NCBI RefSeq assembly: GCF_036013645.1
Contig: NZ_CP107869.1
Coordinates: forward strand, 10,044,001 to 10,108,000
Direction: 5' to 3'
DNA from: Streptomyces sp. NBC_00490
GTDB taxonomy: Bacteria; Actinomycetota; Actinomycetes; Streptomycetales; Streptomycetaceae
Length of the DNA stretch: 64,000 bases
Of this stretch, positions 16,608-25,601 are shown one piece after another. How positions within the stretch are numbered: position 1 is the first letter of the stretch; each line of letters begins with the position of its first letter. The notes under the pieces were generated by a model that saw nothing but the letters and a program-made list of their open reading frames with translations, searched no databases and was not told where the DNA came from. The position numbers were made by a program, and so were the translations under genes.

Positions 16608-17786
16608 TCAGCAGCCGATCGGTGCGGAGCCCAGGGCCACGTCGTCGAACCAGAGAGTGTCGTCCCCGGTGCCGTAGCTCTCCCACCCCAGGCGCAGGCC
16701 GGTGGGGCGCGGAGGGGTCCCACGGGCGAGCCACTGCCCGTCGACGTTCTGGGTCGGCACCCCGTCCACGTGCAGTCCGGCGACCTCCCGGTCGTCGACC
16801 CAGGTGCGCATGGACTGGGCGGTGGTGTCGATCTGGAACCGCAGGCACAGCCACTGGCCGGTCGGCAGCGGCGTGCTGAGCGCGACCCCCGCCGGGCTCT
16901 GTTCCGGCAGCGTCGCGTCGTCGCTCTCGCGGTTCCACTGCAGCGCGCCGTTCTGCCCGCCGACGCGCAGCGCCCTGCCGCCCTGTGAGGCGTCCGGCAT
17001 GGATACGAAGGTGACGTGGTTGGTGGGCAGGGCGGTGGTGTGCCGGACCCGCATGCGTACGTACACCACGGGCCCGACGGAGGACAGATCGCGGGTGGAG
17101 GCTGCGAAGACGTGGTTGCAGTAGCCGGCGCCGCCGTCGACGCGCAGCGACCTGGTGCCGCTGTAGGCGACGGACGTGTCGACGCTGACCTTCCCCGTGC
17201 CCTGGCAGTCGGGTGCCGTGGTCTGCCAGGGGCCCGAGGGCACGGTGCCGGTCTGGTCCTCGAAGTCGGAGCAGATCGTCGCCCCGGCGCATTCGGCCGG
17301 CGCCGTGGCTGTCGCCGTCGGTGTCGGTGAGGCGGTCGCCGTCGGGGTGGGACTCGCGGTTCCGCCGCACGGCGTGCCGCCCAGGGCAAAGGCGGTGGGA
17401 GCCGGGTCGGCGGTGCGCCAGGTGCCCTGGAGCCCGAAGTCCACGGACCCGCCGGCGGCGAGCTGGGCATTGTGCGCGACGTTCACGGCGGTCACCGCGC
17501 TGCCCGACTGGGTGACCTGCGCGTTCCAGGCGGACGTGACCTGCTGGTCGCCGCCGTAGGTCCACTCCAGCCGCCAGCCGTTCAGGGCGGCGCCGAGATT
17601 CGTGACGCGGATCTGGGCGGTGAAGCCGCCGGACCACTCGTTGGTGGTGTAGGTGACCGTGCAGCCCGTGGCCGCGCCCTGGGCGCGCGACGTGGCGATG
17701 GCGGGAAGGGCCACCGCCACCACGGCCAGCACCAATACCCAGAGAGGCAGGCGGTGGCGGCGCCCGCGTAATGAAGTCATGGTCAT
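16608..17786 (-). CDS. Secreted CBM2 protein with C-terminal jelly-roll (LamG/lyase-like) domain
   Basis: The 392-aa product has a signal peptide (about 1-38), a CBM2 (about 39-140, TGCTVTYTTNEWSGGF to GTPCGG), a Thr-Pro-Ala linker, and a C-terminal beta-rich domain (about 170-392) that starts CAGATICSDFEDQTG and ends TLWFDDVALGSAPIGC. The latter layout (ICSDFED at the start, WFDDVALG at the end, RDLSSVGPVVYVRMRVR in the middle) is that of concanavalin-like sandwich domains seen in polysaccharide lyases and LamG proteins. I cannot identify catalytic residues. It may be a carbohydrate-binding accessory protein or an uncharacterised enzyme. GGAG lies upstream of the ATG. Only 16 bases separate it from the expansin-like gene. 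Confidence 0.8.
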   Translation of the reverse strand: MTMTSLRGRRHRLPLWVLVLAVVAVALPAIATSRAQGAATGCTVTYTTNEWSGGFTAQIRVTNLGAALNGWRLEWTYGGDQQVTSAWNAQVTQSGSAVTAVNVAHNAQLAAGGSVDFGLQGTWRTADPAPTAFALGGTPCGGTASPTPTATASPTPTATATAPAECAGATICSDFEDQTGTVPSGPWQTTAPDCQGTGKVSVDTSVAYSGTRSLRVDGGAGYCNHVFAASTRDLSSVGPVVYVRMRVRHTTALPTNHVTFVSMPDASQGGRALRVGGQNGALQWNRESDDATLPEQSPAGVALSTPLPTGQWLCLRFQIDTTAQSMRTWVDDREVAGLHVDGVPTQNVDGQWLARGTPPRPTGLRLGWESYGTGDDTLWFDDVALGSAPIGC

Positions 17787-17802
17787 GATCAATCTCCGGG
17801 AG

Positions 17803-19113
17803 TCAGGACGCGGTGCAGGAGAGTGCGCCGAGGTCTCGGTCGTCGCCGCTGAGCGTCATCCCCCAGGTCGTCGACGCGCCCGGTGCCAGCGAGCCGTTGT
17901 AGGAGGCGTTGTGAACGGTGGTGGCGGGGCGGGACGGATCCACCACCGCGTTCCAGCGGTTCGCCACGGTCACACCGCCCGGCAGGGTGTGGTGCACCGA
18001 CCAGTCGGTGACCGGCCGGGACCCGGTGTTGGTGACCGTGACGTCGGCCTGGTACCCGCCCTGCCATGAGCCGGTCAGCTTCCACTCCGCCGTGCAGGCG
18101 GTGTCGCCGGAGGGGCTCGGCGCGGGAGTGGGAGGTGGTGTCCCTCCAGAGCTGTCGGTGGTGTAGGAGACGGGGGTGTAGTCCTGCGAGCAGCCTCCCG
18201 CGCAGCCTGACGGCAGCGAGAAAGAGTACGTACGATCGCCGCCCAGCCAGGTGTCGGCTGCGTCGCGGATCCGTATGGTGAAGCTGCTCTGGCCGGAGGT
18301 CGTCGCGCCGATGACGTAGGACTGCCCCATGTCGCTGTTCATTGCGGCGTCGGTCCAGGTGCCGTTCGTCAGGTACTGGACGCCGTGGATGCCGCCCGGC
18401 AGATGGGAGACGGCGATGGCGGGCCAGTACCGCTGGGCTCCCCTGAGGAAGCCGATACGGATGTCGCCGCTGTAGTCCGGGGCCGGGACGAAGCTCCAGG
18501 AGACATGACGGTTGTTCCAGTGGTCCGGGTACATCGTCCCCACTGGGGTGCCGCCGATCCGGAAGCGGTTGAGGGAGTCGGTTGCCAGGTCGAGGTGGTT
18601 GGGGTCGTCCCGGCACCAGGCGTTGGCATCGGCGCAGCTGTCCGCGACGATCATGGTCAGGGTGGCCCCGTTGTACTTGTCGGCCACCCATGAGCCGTTG
18701 CGGCAGAAGGGCTGGCCCGGGGCGCCGTCGTTGGTGCCGGTGCAGTAGTCCCCGATGGTGACCTTGACCCAGCGGCCGCAGTTGCGGCCGTTGTCGAAGA
18801 CGCCCTTGACCGATGCGCTCGAGTCCGGCACCGGGCGGGGGTAGGTGCTCGAGTAGTCACCGGGTGTGTTGAACACGTTGAGCGCCACGAAGTCCTGGCT
18901 GTCCAGTTCGCGCTGCGGCAGACCGCAGCCGCCGTAGGGGCTGCCGAGCCCGGCGAAGTGGGTCGCGTTGCCCAGGACCTCAGTTGCGGCGGCACTCGCG
19001 GCGGGCGGCTGGGCCGCCGCGGCCACGACGGGTAACGCGGCGCGGCAGAGCGCTGCCAGCAACGTGGCGGTGCGCCTTCGGGCCGGTGAGCGGGGAGTTG
19101 AAAGAAGCTGCAT
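17803..19113 (-). CDS. Secreted expansin-like protein with CBM2
   Basis: The 436-aa product carries a signal peptide (about 1-43). A double-psi beta-barrel domain follows (about 45-200): ATHFAGLGSPYGGCGLP, GRWVKVTIGDYCTGT, LTMIVADSCADANAWC and DPNHLDLATDSLNRF, the last being the expansin HFDL-type motif. Next is an expansin D2-like binding domain (about 205-315) and a C-terminal CBM2 (about 335-436). Expansins loosen cellulose without hydrolysis. The start chosen has a weak site (GGCGGA), but the signal peptide supports it. It heads the second cellulose locus, with a perfect CebR box 94 bases upstream. Confidence 0.87.
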   Translation of the reverse strand: MQLLSTPRSPARRRTATLLAALCRAALPVVAAAAQPPAASAAATEVLGNATHFAGLGSPYGGCGLPQRELDSQDFVALNVFNTPGDYSSTYPRPVPDSSASVKGVFDNGRNCGRWVKVTIGDYCTGTNDGAPGQPFCRNGSWVADKYNGATLTMIVADSCADANAWCRDDPNHLDLATDSLNRFRIGGTPVGTMYPDHWNNRHVSWSFVPAPDYSGDIRIGFLRGAQRYWPAIAVSHLPGGIHGVQYLTNGTWTDAAMNSDMGQSYVIGATTSGQSSFTIRIRDAADTWLGGDRTYSFSLPSGCAGGCSQDYTPVSYTTDSSGGTPPPTPAPSPSGDTACTAEWKLTGSWQGGYQADVTVTNTGSRPVTDWSVHHTLPGGVTVANRWNAVVDPSRPATTVHNASYNGSLAPGASTTWGMTLSGDDRDLGALSCTAS

Positions 19114-19206
19114 GGAGGGATCCGCCTTCTTGGTGACGGGGCGCCGTGACGTTCGTATGGGAGTCCTCTCGGAGGGAGGGGAGTGAGCGCTGGAACACCT
19201 CACCCA

Positions 19207-19220
19207 TGGGAGCGCTCCCA
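19207..19220. promoter_or_regulatory. CebR-type operator (perfect)
   Basis: TGGGAGCGCTCCCA lies 94 bases upstream of the expansin-like gene. It links this locus to the same repressor as the GH12 operon. Confidence 0.9.
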
Positions 19221-19470
19221 CAGTATCCGTATCCGGGGACTGTAGAAGAGGGTCATGCTCCTGACAAGGGTGTGGGTTCCCGTCGGAGTTTTCGCCCTGT
19301 CCGAGCCGGGGCGTGCCCGGGCCGGACAGGGTGGAGTCAGCTGAGGTTCCGCGGCTCATTGGTGTCGCCGTTGCAGGTCCACAGTTGGACCGGGGCGGCG
19401 TGGAGCCAAGTCCCGGCAGGCATGCGGGACATAGGCTGGAACGCAGCACGGGAGGTTTCGGGGGAGCACG

Positions 19471-19608
19471 ATGAGCGCGAACGAGCGATCCGGCACGGCA
19501 TCTGACGACACATCGCACCGGCGATGGTTCATCAGTCACGCCGGGGCGGATCGTGCGTGGGCGGAGCGGGTTGGATGGCGGCTCCTGGACGCGGGCTGTT
19601 ACTGGTAG
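19471..19608 (+). pseudogene. TIR-domain protein, N-terminal fragment
   Basis: A GGGGGAG site precedes ATG 19471. The 45 codons contain HRRWFISHAGADRAWAERVG and WRLLDAG, the first strand, helix and BB-loop start of a TIR domain as found at the head of Streptomyces TIR-NB-ARC/TPR proteins. The frame then runs into the hairpin at 19604 and stops at TAG 19606-19608. The rest of the gene is absent. Confidence 0.8.
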
Positions 19609-19677
19609 TTCGTTAAATCCGGAGGTAGAGGTCACGGAAACGGCATTGACCGGTACCTCCGGATTTAACGAACTACC
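19604..19677. repeat. 74-bp inverted repeat at a gene-gene junction
   Basis: Two perfect 24-base arms (19604-19627 and 19654-19677, outer end GGTAGTTCGTTAAATCCGG) flank a 26-base centre that itself contains GGTCA and TGACC in inverted order. GC content is well below the surroundings. A truncated TIR gene ends exactly on its left side and a truncated RHS gene begins exactly on its right side. This looks like paired terminal repeats of a mobile element that has lost its interior, or a small non-autonomous element. No target duplication is visible. Confidence 0.85.
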
Positions 19678-20343
19678 GGTAGCCGCTATCAGACCTACCC
19701 CGGTGCGGACAACACTCAGCGCCTAGCCCGCGATAGCACCACCTTCACCAACGCCGCCGTCGGACTCGCCGGACAGACAGTGTCCGGCGTCGGCACCGGT
19801 TTCGTCCGCGAACCGTCGGGCACCCTGGTGGCCATGAGGAGCGGCGGCAGCAGCCAGTACTACCTCACCGACGTCCAGAACTCAGTAATCGGCCTGGCCG
19901 ACACCACGGCGAAGCGGACCGCGACCTACACCTACGGCCCCTACGGCGAACAGCGCGCCAACAGCGGCACCCAGGAGCCCTTCCGCTATACCAGCGCCTA
20001 CCTCGACCCGGCAGGGCTGTACAAGGTGGGCGCCCTCTACTGCGACTCCAGACTCGGCCGCTTCACCCAACCTGACCCGTCACGCCAGGAAGACGACCCG
20101 TACCTCTTCACTGGCGGCGACCCCGTCAGTCACACCAACCCCACCGGAACCACATTTATGAGTTTCGCGGAGTCTGCGTCTAAAAAGATCGGCTTTGCGT
20201 CCGACGTCATCAGCATCGGGTAGATCGCCAGGCAGGTCTCTCGCGGAGAGCGGAAAAGGGTAGATGGTAAGGCAACTTGTGCTTTCGGCGGGATGACCGC
20301 AGGAAATGCAACCCAGGAAATTTACAATCGAGCCACTTTGTGA
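19678..20343 (+). pseudogene. RHS/YD-repeat protein, C-terminal fragment with in-frame amber stop
   Basis: Directly from the hairpin edge the frame reads YQTYPGADNTQR, then FVREPSGTLVAMRSGGSSQY, YLTDVQNSVIGL, YTYGPYGEQRANSG and RYTSAYLDPAGLYKVGALYC, ending the conserved core at LGRFTQPDPS. This is the standard RHS core end. The variable tail begins at about 20155. TAG at 20221-20223 interrupts it, but the same frame continues sensibly (IARQVSRGERKR to NATQEIYNRATL) to TGA 20341-20343. The N-terminal shell and most YD repeats are missing. RHS proteins deliver C-terminal toxins; this copy cannot do so. Confidence 0.85.
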
Positions 20344-20349
20344 GGAGAA

Positions 20350-20472
20350 ATGAACAACGTGACAATGGCCTACAAGGGCTGGCCGTCCGGAACGCCAATC
20401 TCAGTTCTGGTCGTCATAATCGTAGCCGTCCTCTTAGTTGCAGCCGTGATAGGGCGCACGCGACGCAAATAG
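20350..20472 (+). CDS. 40-aa single-span membrane protein
   Basis: ATG 20350 has a good site (GAGGAGAA). The peptide is MNNVTMAYKGWPSGTPI, then a hydrophobic span SVLVVIIVAVLLVAAVIG, then RTRRK. The basic tail predicts an N-out/C-in orientation. It starts six bases after the end of the RHS reading frame and shares its lower GC content. It could be a remnant partner of the RHS toxin tail, but function is unknown. Confidence 0.6.
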   Translation: MNNVTMAYKGWPSGTPISVLVVIIVAVLLVAAVIGRTRRK

Positions 20473-21016
20473 TTTCCCCTTCGACAGCGGTGTACCCGTG
20501 GATTCGTCGGACCGGCATCCGGTGTCACGCCAACCGCAGCGGCGCCTCCGACGCCACGACAGCGGGGCCGGACAGATCACCCGACGCTGTGAGCAGACCA
20601 GGCGCTCGTGAAGCGTGTCGGCCCGCACCTTGCCCTGCGAGCGTTCGACCCCTCGCTGGCCGGGCAGAGCACTCAGTCACGACTGGCACACCTGGCCCCG
20701 GGGTGTCGCTCGCCCAGAATGTCGAACAAGTGTCTTAATAGGAATTCATCGCCCGACGCGACCGAGGAACTGGAATGGCTGGCGCGGGCCCCGCGCGCCG
20801 CGGATCAGACCTGACTCGAATTCCGGAATCAAGCCAAGCCCGTTCCCGGACCCGCCCGTAGTGCGTACGCACCAGGACACGTGCGTGCCTGGTCCGGATG
20901 CACCAGGGGAGGACGGCGGAGGAGGACGATGCCCGGCAGGGCGCCGGGGGGAATTGTGGGTGGCGCGTGAATCTCACGCGTTCCCCCTTGCCTTACGGCG
21001 TCTGGAGTGATCAAAG
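20473..21016. other. Intergenic region upstream of the first MMPL operon
   Basis: About 540 bases with no supported gene. A perfect 12-bp palindrome GTGCGTACGCAC lies at 20861-20872 and could be an operator for the MMPL operon. Confidence 0.4.
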
Positions 21017-23266
21017 GTGGCGACGTTTCTTTACCGGATCGGACGGTGGGCCTTCCGGCGGCGCCGGCTCGTGGGCGGTCTGTGGCTGGGTGTCCTGGTG
21101 CTGGCCGTGGTCGGCGCCGCCGTGGCGCCGGCCGGGGAGGAAGAGGACCTCTCCATGCCCGGCACCGAGTCGCAGAAGGCGTTCGACCTGCTGGACGAGC
21201 GCTTCCCGCAGAGCAACTCCCAGGGTGCCGAGGCCCGTTTGGTGTTCCGGGCCCCGGACGGGCAGCGGGTGACGGCCAGAGAGCACAAGGCGGTCGTCGA
21301 GGACACGCTCGGCTCCCTGGACGGGGGCGATCAGGTCGCGTCGACGACCGACCCGTACGAGACCGGCGCTGTCAGCGAGGACGGCACCATCGCCTACTCC
21401 ACGGTCACCTACACCGCTGAGGCCGTCGACCTGACCGGGGCGACGAAGAGCGCCTTGGAGAACGCCGCGAGCCAGGCGCGAGACGCGGGGCTGACCGTGG
21501 AGATCGGCGGCTCGGCCCTGGACGCGGAAGAGGAACTGGGCGGTACGACCGAGCTCATCGGCGTGGCGGTGGCGGCGGTGGTCCTTGTCCTCGCCCTCGG
21601 GTCGCTGGTCGCGGCCGGACTGTCGCTGCTGACCGCCTTCGTGGGCGTGGCCATAGCCTTCGGCCTGGTCTCCGCGCTGGCGGTTCCGCTGGGCCTGACG
21701 TCCACCGTCGCCATCCTGGCGCTGATGCTGGGGCTGGCGGTCGGTATCGACTACGCCCTCTTCATCACCTCCCGCTTCCGCGACGAGCGCGCCCAGGGAT
21801 GCGAGCCGGAGGAGGCCGCGGGCCGGGCGGTGGGCACGGCCGGATCCGCCGTCGTCTTCGCCGGCGCGACCGTCTTCATCGCCCTGGTCGGGCTGGGGGT
21901 CGTCGGCATCCCCGAACTCACCAAGATGGGCATGGGCGGTGCGGGCGCCGTGGCCCTTGCCGTACTCGTCGCACTGACCCTGGTCCCCGCGCTGTTCGGC
22001 TTCTTCGGCCGACGGATCCTGTCCCGAGCCGTCCGCAAGGCCGGCCGGCCGGAGAACGAGCACCCGCACCGGGTGCCCACCGCGGCCGGCCGGCCCGGGC
22101 TCGGCACCCGCTGGGCACGGTTCGTGCTGCGCCGGCCGGCGGCCGTGCTGGTGACCTGCGTACTCGGTCTCGGGACCGTCGCCCTGCCGGCGCTGAGCCT
22201 CGAACTCGGGCTGCCCGGAGACGAGTCCAAGTCGGTTCAGACCACCCAGCGCCGCGCCTACGACCTGCTGTCGGAGGGCTTCGGCCCCGGCTTCAACGGC
22301 CCGTTGACCGTCGTCGTGGACATGCCGGACTCCGCCGACGCCCGGGCCACCACGGACCGGGTCGTCGAGACCGTACGGGGAGTGGACGGGGTCGCGTCGG
22401 TCGGTGAGCCCGTTCTCAACCGGGCCAAGGACACGGCCGTCCTCACCGCCGTACCGCGGACCGCGCCGAACAGCGGCGAGACCAAGGACCTGGTGCACGC
22501 GATCCGGGGCGCGGTCTCCGACATCGACGCCGACACCGGCGCCGCCGTCCTGGTGACCGGCACCACCGCGATGAACATCGACATCTCCGAAGCCATGTCC
22601 GACGCCCTCATCCCCTATCTGGCCGTGGTCATCGGACTTGCGGTGCTCCTGCTGACGGTGGTCTTCCGCTCGGTGCTGGTCCCGGTCAAGGCCGCGCTCG
22701 GCTTCCTGCTGTCGGTGGGTGCCGCCTTCGGCGTGCTCGTCGCGGTCTTCCAGTGGGGCTGGGCGGCCGGTCTGCTCGGCATCGAGCAGACCGGACCGGT
22801 CATGTCGCTGATGCCGATTCTCATCATCGGCATAGTCTTCGGCCTCGCCATGGACTACGAGGTCTTCCTGCTCTCCCGGATGCGGGAGGCCCACGTCCAT
22901 GGCGCGTCCCCCGGCGAGGCGGTCGTCAGCGGGTTCCGGCACAGCGGACGGGTGGTGGCCGCGGCGGCGATCATCATGATCAGCGTCTTCGCCGGATTCG
23001 TAGGGATGAGCAGCCCGACCATCCAGACGATGGGCGTCGGGCTGGCCGCCGCCGTCGCCTTCGACGCCTTCGTGGTCCGGATGGCGATCGTGCCCGCGGT
23101 CCTGGCACTGCTCGGCCACCGGGCCTGGTGGCTGCCTCGTATCCTGAACCGTGTGCTGCCGAATGTGGATATCGAGGGCGAGAAACTGAGCAGGTCTGTC
23201 CCGGCCCCCGCCACCGACCCGGACGCGGCGGTGCGGCGGCTCCCCGTCGGCCGGCAGCAGCACTGA
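21017..23266 (+). CDS. MMPL/RND-family transporter
   Basis: The 749-aa inner-membrane protein has the MMPL plan: one N-terminal span (LVGGLWLGVLVLAVVGAAVA), an outside loop, five spans (about 175-330), a second loop and a final block of five spans. The signature GIDYALFITSRFRDE in the first half and MDYEVFLLSRMREAH in the second carry the proton-relay type Asp-Tyr pairs. Such proteins export lipids, polyketides or drugs by proton-motive force. GTG 21017 has GGAG nine bases upstream. A histidine kinase starts seven bases after the stop, and its regulator overlaps the kinase, so all three are one operon. Confidence 0.93.
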   Translation: MATFLYRIGRWAFRRRRLVGGLWLGVLVLAVVGAAVAPAGEEEDLSMPGTESQKAFDLLDERFPQSNSQGAEARLVFRAPDGQRVTAREHKAVVEDTLGSLDGGDQVASTTDPYETGAVSEDGTIAYSTVTYTAEAVDLTGATKSALENAASQARDAGLTVEIGGSALDAEEELGGTTELIGVAVAAVVLVLALGSLVAAGLSLLTAFVGVAIAFGLVSALAVPLGLTSTVAILALMLGLAVGIDYALFITSRFRDERAQGCEPEEAAGRAVGTAGSAVVFAGATVFIALVGLGVVGIPELTKMGMGGAGAVALAVLVALTLVPALFGFFGRRILSRAVRKAGRPENEHPHRVPTAAGRPGLGTRWARFVLRRPAAVLVTCVLGLGTVALPALSLELGLPGDESKSVQTTQRRAYDLLSEGFGPGFNGPLTVVVDMPDSADARATTDRVVETVRGVDGVASVGEPVLNRAKDTAVLTAVPRTAPNSGETKDLVHAIRGAVSDIDADTGAAVLVTGTTAMNIDISEAMSDALIPYLAVVIGLAVLLLTVVFRSVLVPVKAALGFLLSVGAAFGVLVAVFQWGWAAGLLGIEQTGPVMSLMPILIIGIVFGLAMDYEVFLLSRMREAHVHGASPGEAVVSGFRHSGRVVAAAAIIMISVFAGFVGMSSPTIQTMGVGLAAAVAFDAFVVRMAIVPAVLALLGHRAWWLPRILNRVLPNVDIEGEKLSRSVPAPATDPDAAVRRLPVGRQQH

Positions 23267-23273
23267 GCCGGCC

Positions 23274-24620
23274 ATGACGCACACGGGGGGCGGCGGCCCG
23301 CGACCACGCGTCACGTGGTGGCGGGAGGCAGCGGTCACGGCGGCGGCGTTCGCGCTCTGCCTGCTCGGCGGTGTGGTGCAGGACGACGGCAGCACGCTGT
23401 CACCGCCGTCCGCGGCCGCCTACCTCATCGCCGTGGTGTCCTGTGCCACGCTGCCGCTGCGGCACCGGGCACCCCTGGCGGCCATGGTGGTCACGACCGC
23501 GTGCGGGGTGCTGGGGCCGGTACTGGGCCTCCTGCTGAGCCCGCTCATCGTGGCCCCCGCTGTGATCACCGCCTACTCGTACGCGCTCACCGTGCGCAAC
23601 GAACGGCGCGCGGCGGGCGCGGTGCTGCTCATCTCCGCGGCACTGCTGGTCGCCTCCACCCCCTTGTTCGGGGCCCTCTCATGGAAAGACGCGAGCAGGG
23701 TGGGAGCGGTGGCGGCGTTCCCGCTGGTGGCCGGCGTCCTCGGTCACTCGGTACGGAACCGACGGGCCTACCTGGCGGCCGTGGAGGAGCGGGCCCGGCG
23801 GGCCGAGGAGAGCCGGGACAGCGAGGCGCGCCAGAGAGTGGCCGAGGAACGGGTGCGCATCGCTCGGGAGTTGCACGACCTCGTAGCGCATCAGATCACC
23901 CTGGCCAACGCGCAGGCCACGGTCGCCGCCCACCTCTTCGACACCCGCCCGGAACAGACCCGCACGAGCCTGAGGGAACTCGTCGAGACCACCGGACACG
24001 CGCTCGACGAACTGCGGGCCACGGTAGGTCTGTTGCGTCAGTCCGGGGACGCGGCCACGCCCGCCGAACCGGCGCCCGGCCTGTCCCGGCTTCCCACGCT
24101 CCTGGAGTCCTTCCGCCGCGCGGGCCTGGAGGTGACGGTGCACCAGGAGGGCACGGCCAGGCCGCTGCCGCCGGGAGTGGACCTCACCGCCTACCGCATC
24201 GTCCAGGAGGCCCTGACCAACGTGACCAAGCACGCCGGTACCGGCAGCGCCCAGGTGCGGCTCGCCTTCGGCCGCGATCGCGTGACCATCACCGTCGCCG
24301 ACGACGGAGGGGGCGCGCGTACGGCGCCGACCGCGCCCACGGGACCGAGGGCGTCCGCCGTGGTGGACCGTCCGCCCGGTTACGGCCTGATCGGGATGCG
24401 GGAACGTGCCACCGCGGTCGGGGGACAACTCTCCGCGGGCAGGCGCCCGGAGGGTGGCTTCCTCGTCTCCACTCAGCTGCCCCTACCGCCCGCCAAGGAC
24501 ACCACCCGGGGTGATACGACAGGGAACACCGACGAAGCAACACCCATCGAGGGGCCAATGACTGACGGAACGACAGGCCACGGACGGACCGGCGACGCAG
24601 AGGCCGGGGACGCGTCGTGA
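23274..24620 (+). CDS. NarL-type sensor histidine kinase
   Basis: The 448-aa product has four or five N-terminal membrane spans (about 15-160), a coiled segment (AAVEERARRAEESRDSEARQ), the HisKA_3 phospho-acceptor RIARELHDLVAHQITLA and a HATPase_c domain (AYRIVQEALTNVTKHA, VADDGGGAR, GYGLIGMRERA). An unusual low-complexity C-terminal tail of about 45 residues follows the ATPase domain (DTTRGDTTGNTDEATPI onward). It should phosphorylate the response regulator encoded by the overlapping next gene and probably controls the upstream MMPL pump. Confidence 0.92.
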   Translation: MTHTGGGGPRPRVTWWREAAVTAAAFALCLLGGVVQDDGSTLSPPSAAAYLIAVVSCATLPLRHRAPLAAMVVTTACGVLGPVLGLLLSPLIVAPAVITAYSYALTVRNERRAAGAVLLISAALLVASTPLFGALSWKDASRVGAVAAFPLVAGVLGHSVRNRRAYLAAVEERARRAEESRDSEARQRVAEERVRIARELHDLVAHQITLANAQATVAAHLFDTRPEQTRTSLRELVETTGHALDELRATVGLLRQSGDAATPAEPAPGLSRLPTLLESFRRAGLEVTVHQEGTARPLPPGVDLTAYRIVQEALTNVTKHAGTGSAQVRLAFGRDRVTITVADDGGGARTAPTAPTGPRASAVVDRPPGYGLIGMRERATAVGGQLSAGRRPEGGFLVSTQLPLPPAKDTTRGDTTGNTDEATPIEGPMTDGTTGHGRTGDAEAGDAS

Positions 24621-25309
24621 CGCTCAGGGTTCTGCTCGCGGACGATCAGGCTCTGCTGCGCGGTGCCTTCAGGATGCTCCTCGACACCGCCGACGACATC
24701 ACTGTCGTTGGCGAGGCCGGCGACGGCAGGGAGGCGGTGCGACTCACCCGGGAGCTGCGCCCGGACGTGGTGATCATGGACATCCGTATGCCGGGGACCG
24801 ACGGTCTCACCGCCACGTCGGAGATCTGCGCGGATCCGGAACTGCGTGCCAGTCGCATCCTGATCCTCACCACGTACGAGACCGACGAATACGTCGCCCA
24901 GGCGCTGCGCGCGGGGGCCGGCGGCTTCATCGGCAAGGGCATCGGGGCCGAGGACCTGGCGGACGCCGTCCGTACGATCGCCGACGGCGACACTCTCCTG
25001 TCCCCGGCCGCGACCCGCTCCCTGGTCGCCCGTTTCCTGGCCACACCGGACACCCCCTCGCCGCAGCACGCCGAACAACTCGCCCTGCTCACCCCGCGCG
25101 AACGCGAGATGGTGGCCCTGGTCGCGACCGGCCTGTCCAACCAGGAGATCGCCGAGCGCATGTTCCTCAGCCCCTTCACCGTCCGCGCCCACGTGCAGCG
25201 CGCCATGACGAAGCTGGAGGCCCGCGACCGGGCCCAACTCGTCGTCATCGCCTACCGGACGGGCCTGGCCCACGCCGCCCCCGACGGCGGCACCGACCGC
25301 CTGCCGTAG
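24617..25309 (+). CDS. NarL/LuxR-type response regulator
   Basis: The 230-aa product has a receiver domain (VLLADDQALLRGAFRMLL, phospho-acceptor Asp in VVIMDIRMPG, Thr/Lys region ILTTYETDEY and GGFIGKG) and a C-terminal LuxR helix-turn-helix (LTPREREMVALVATGLSNQE, then IAERMFLSPFTVRAHVQRAM). The GTG start overlaps the kinase stop as GTGA, so the two are translationally coupled. Confidence 0.93.
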   Translation: MTLRVLLADDQALLRGAFRMLLDTADDITVVGEAGDGREAVRLTRELRPDVVIMDIRMPGTDGLTATSEICADPELRASRILILTTYETDEYVAQALRAGAGGFIGKGIGAEDLADAVRTIADGDTLLSPAATRSLVARFLATPDTPSPQHAEQLALLTPREREMVALVATGLSNQEIAERMFLSPFTVRAHVQRAMTKLEARDRAQLVVIAYRTGLAHAAPDGGTDRLP

Positions 25310-25415
25310 CGAAGTCCACGGCGGAGGCGCTCTTGGGGGTGCACGAGCGGGGCATGCGACCTGCGCCTTGTACCGAGCTTCCGCACACTCCGCAGGCGGG
25401 CAGGCGCCGGTCGTC

Positions 25416-25601
25416 GGCGTGACAGACAGCGTCAGCCGGCCGAGGATCCAGGTGTAGGGCGCTACCGCGGTTTTCACGGGGTGGGTGACGAACACGGCCC
25501 AACGCTTCGACGCCGACAAGTGGACGAGCGATGTGTTCGTGAACCGGAACGGCCGCTGGCTGTGCGTGCTGAGTCACATCACGGCGGCAGCCCCGGACTG
25601 A
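25416..25601 (+). pseudogene. SnoaL/DUF4440-like domain tail with in-frame stop
   Basis: The frame ends TSDVFVNRNGRWLCVLSHIT, the typical last strand of DUF4440/NTF2-like proteins. Upstream in the same frame are ATAVFTGWVTNTAQRFDADK and an earlier TAG at 25455-25457. Only the C-terminal third is present. Confidence 0.6.
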
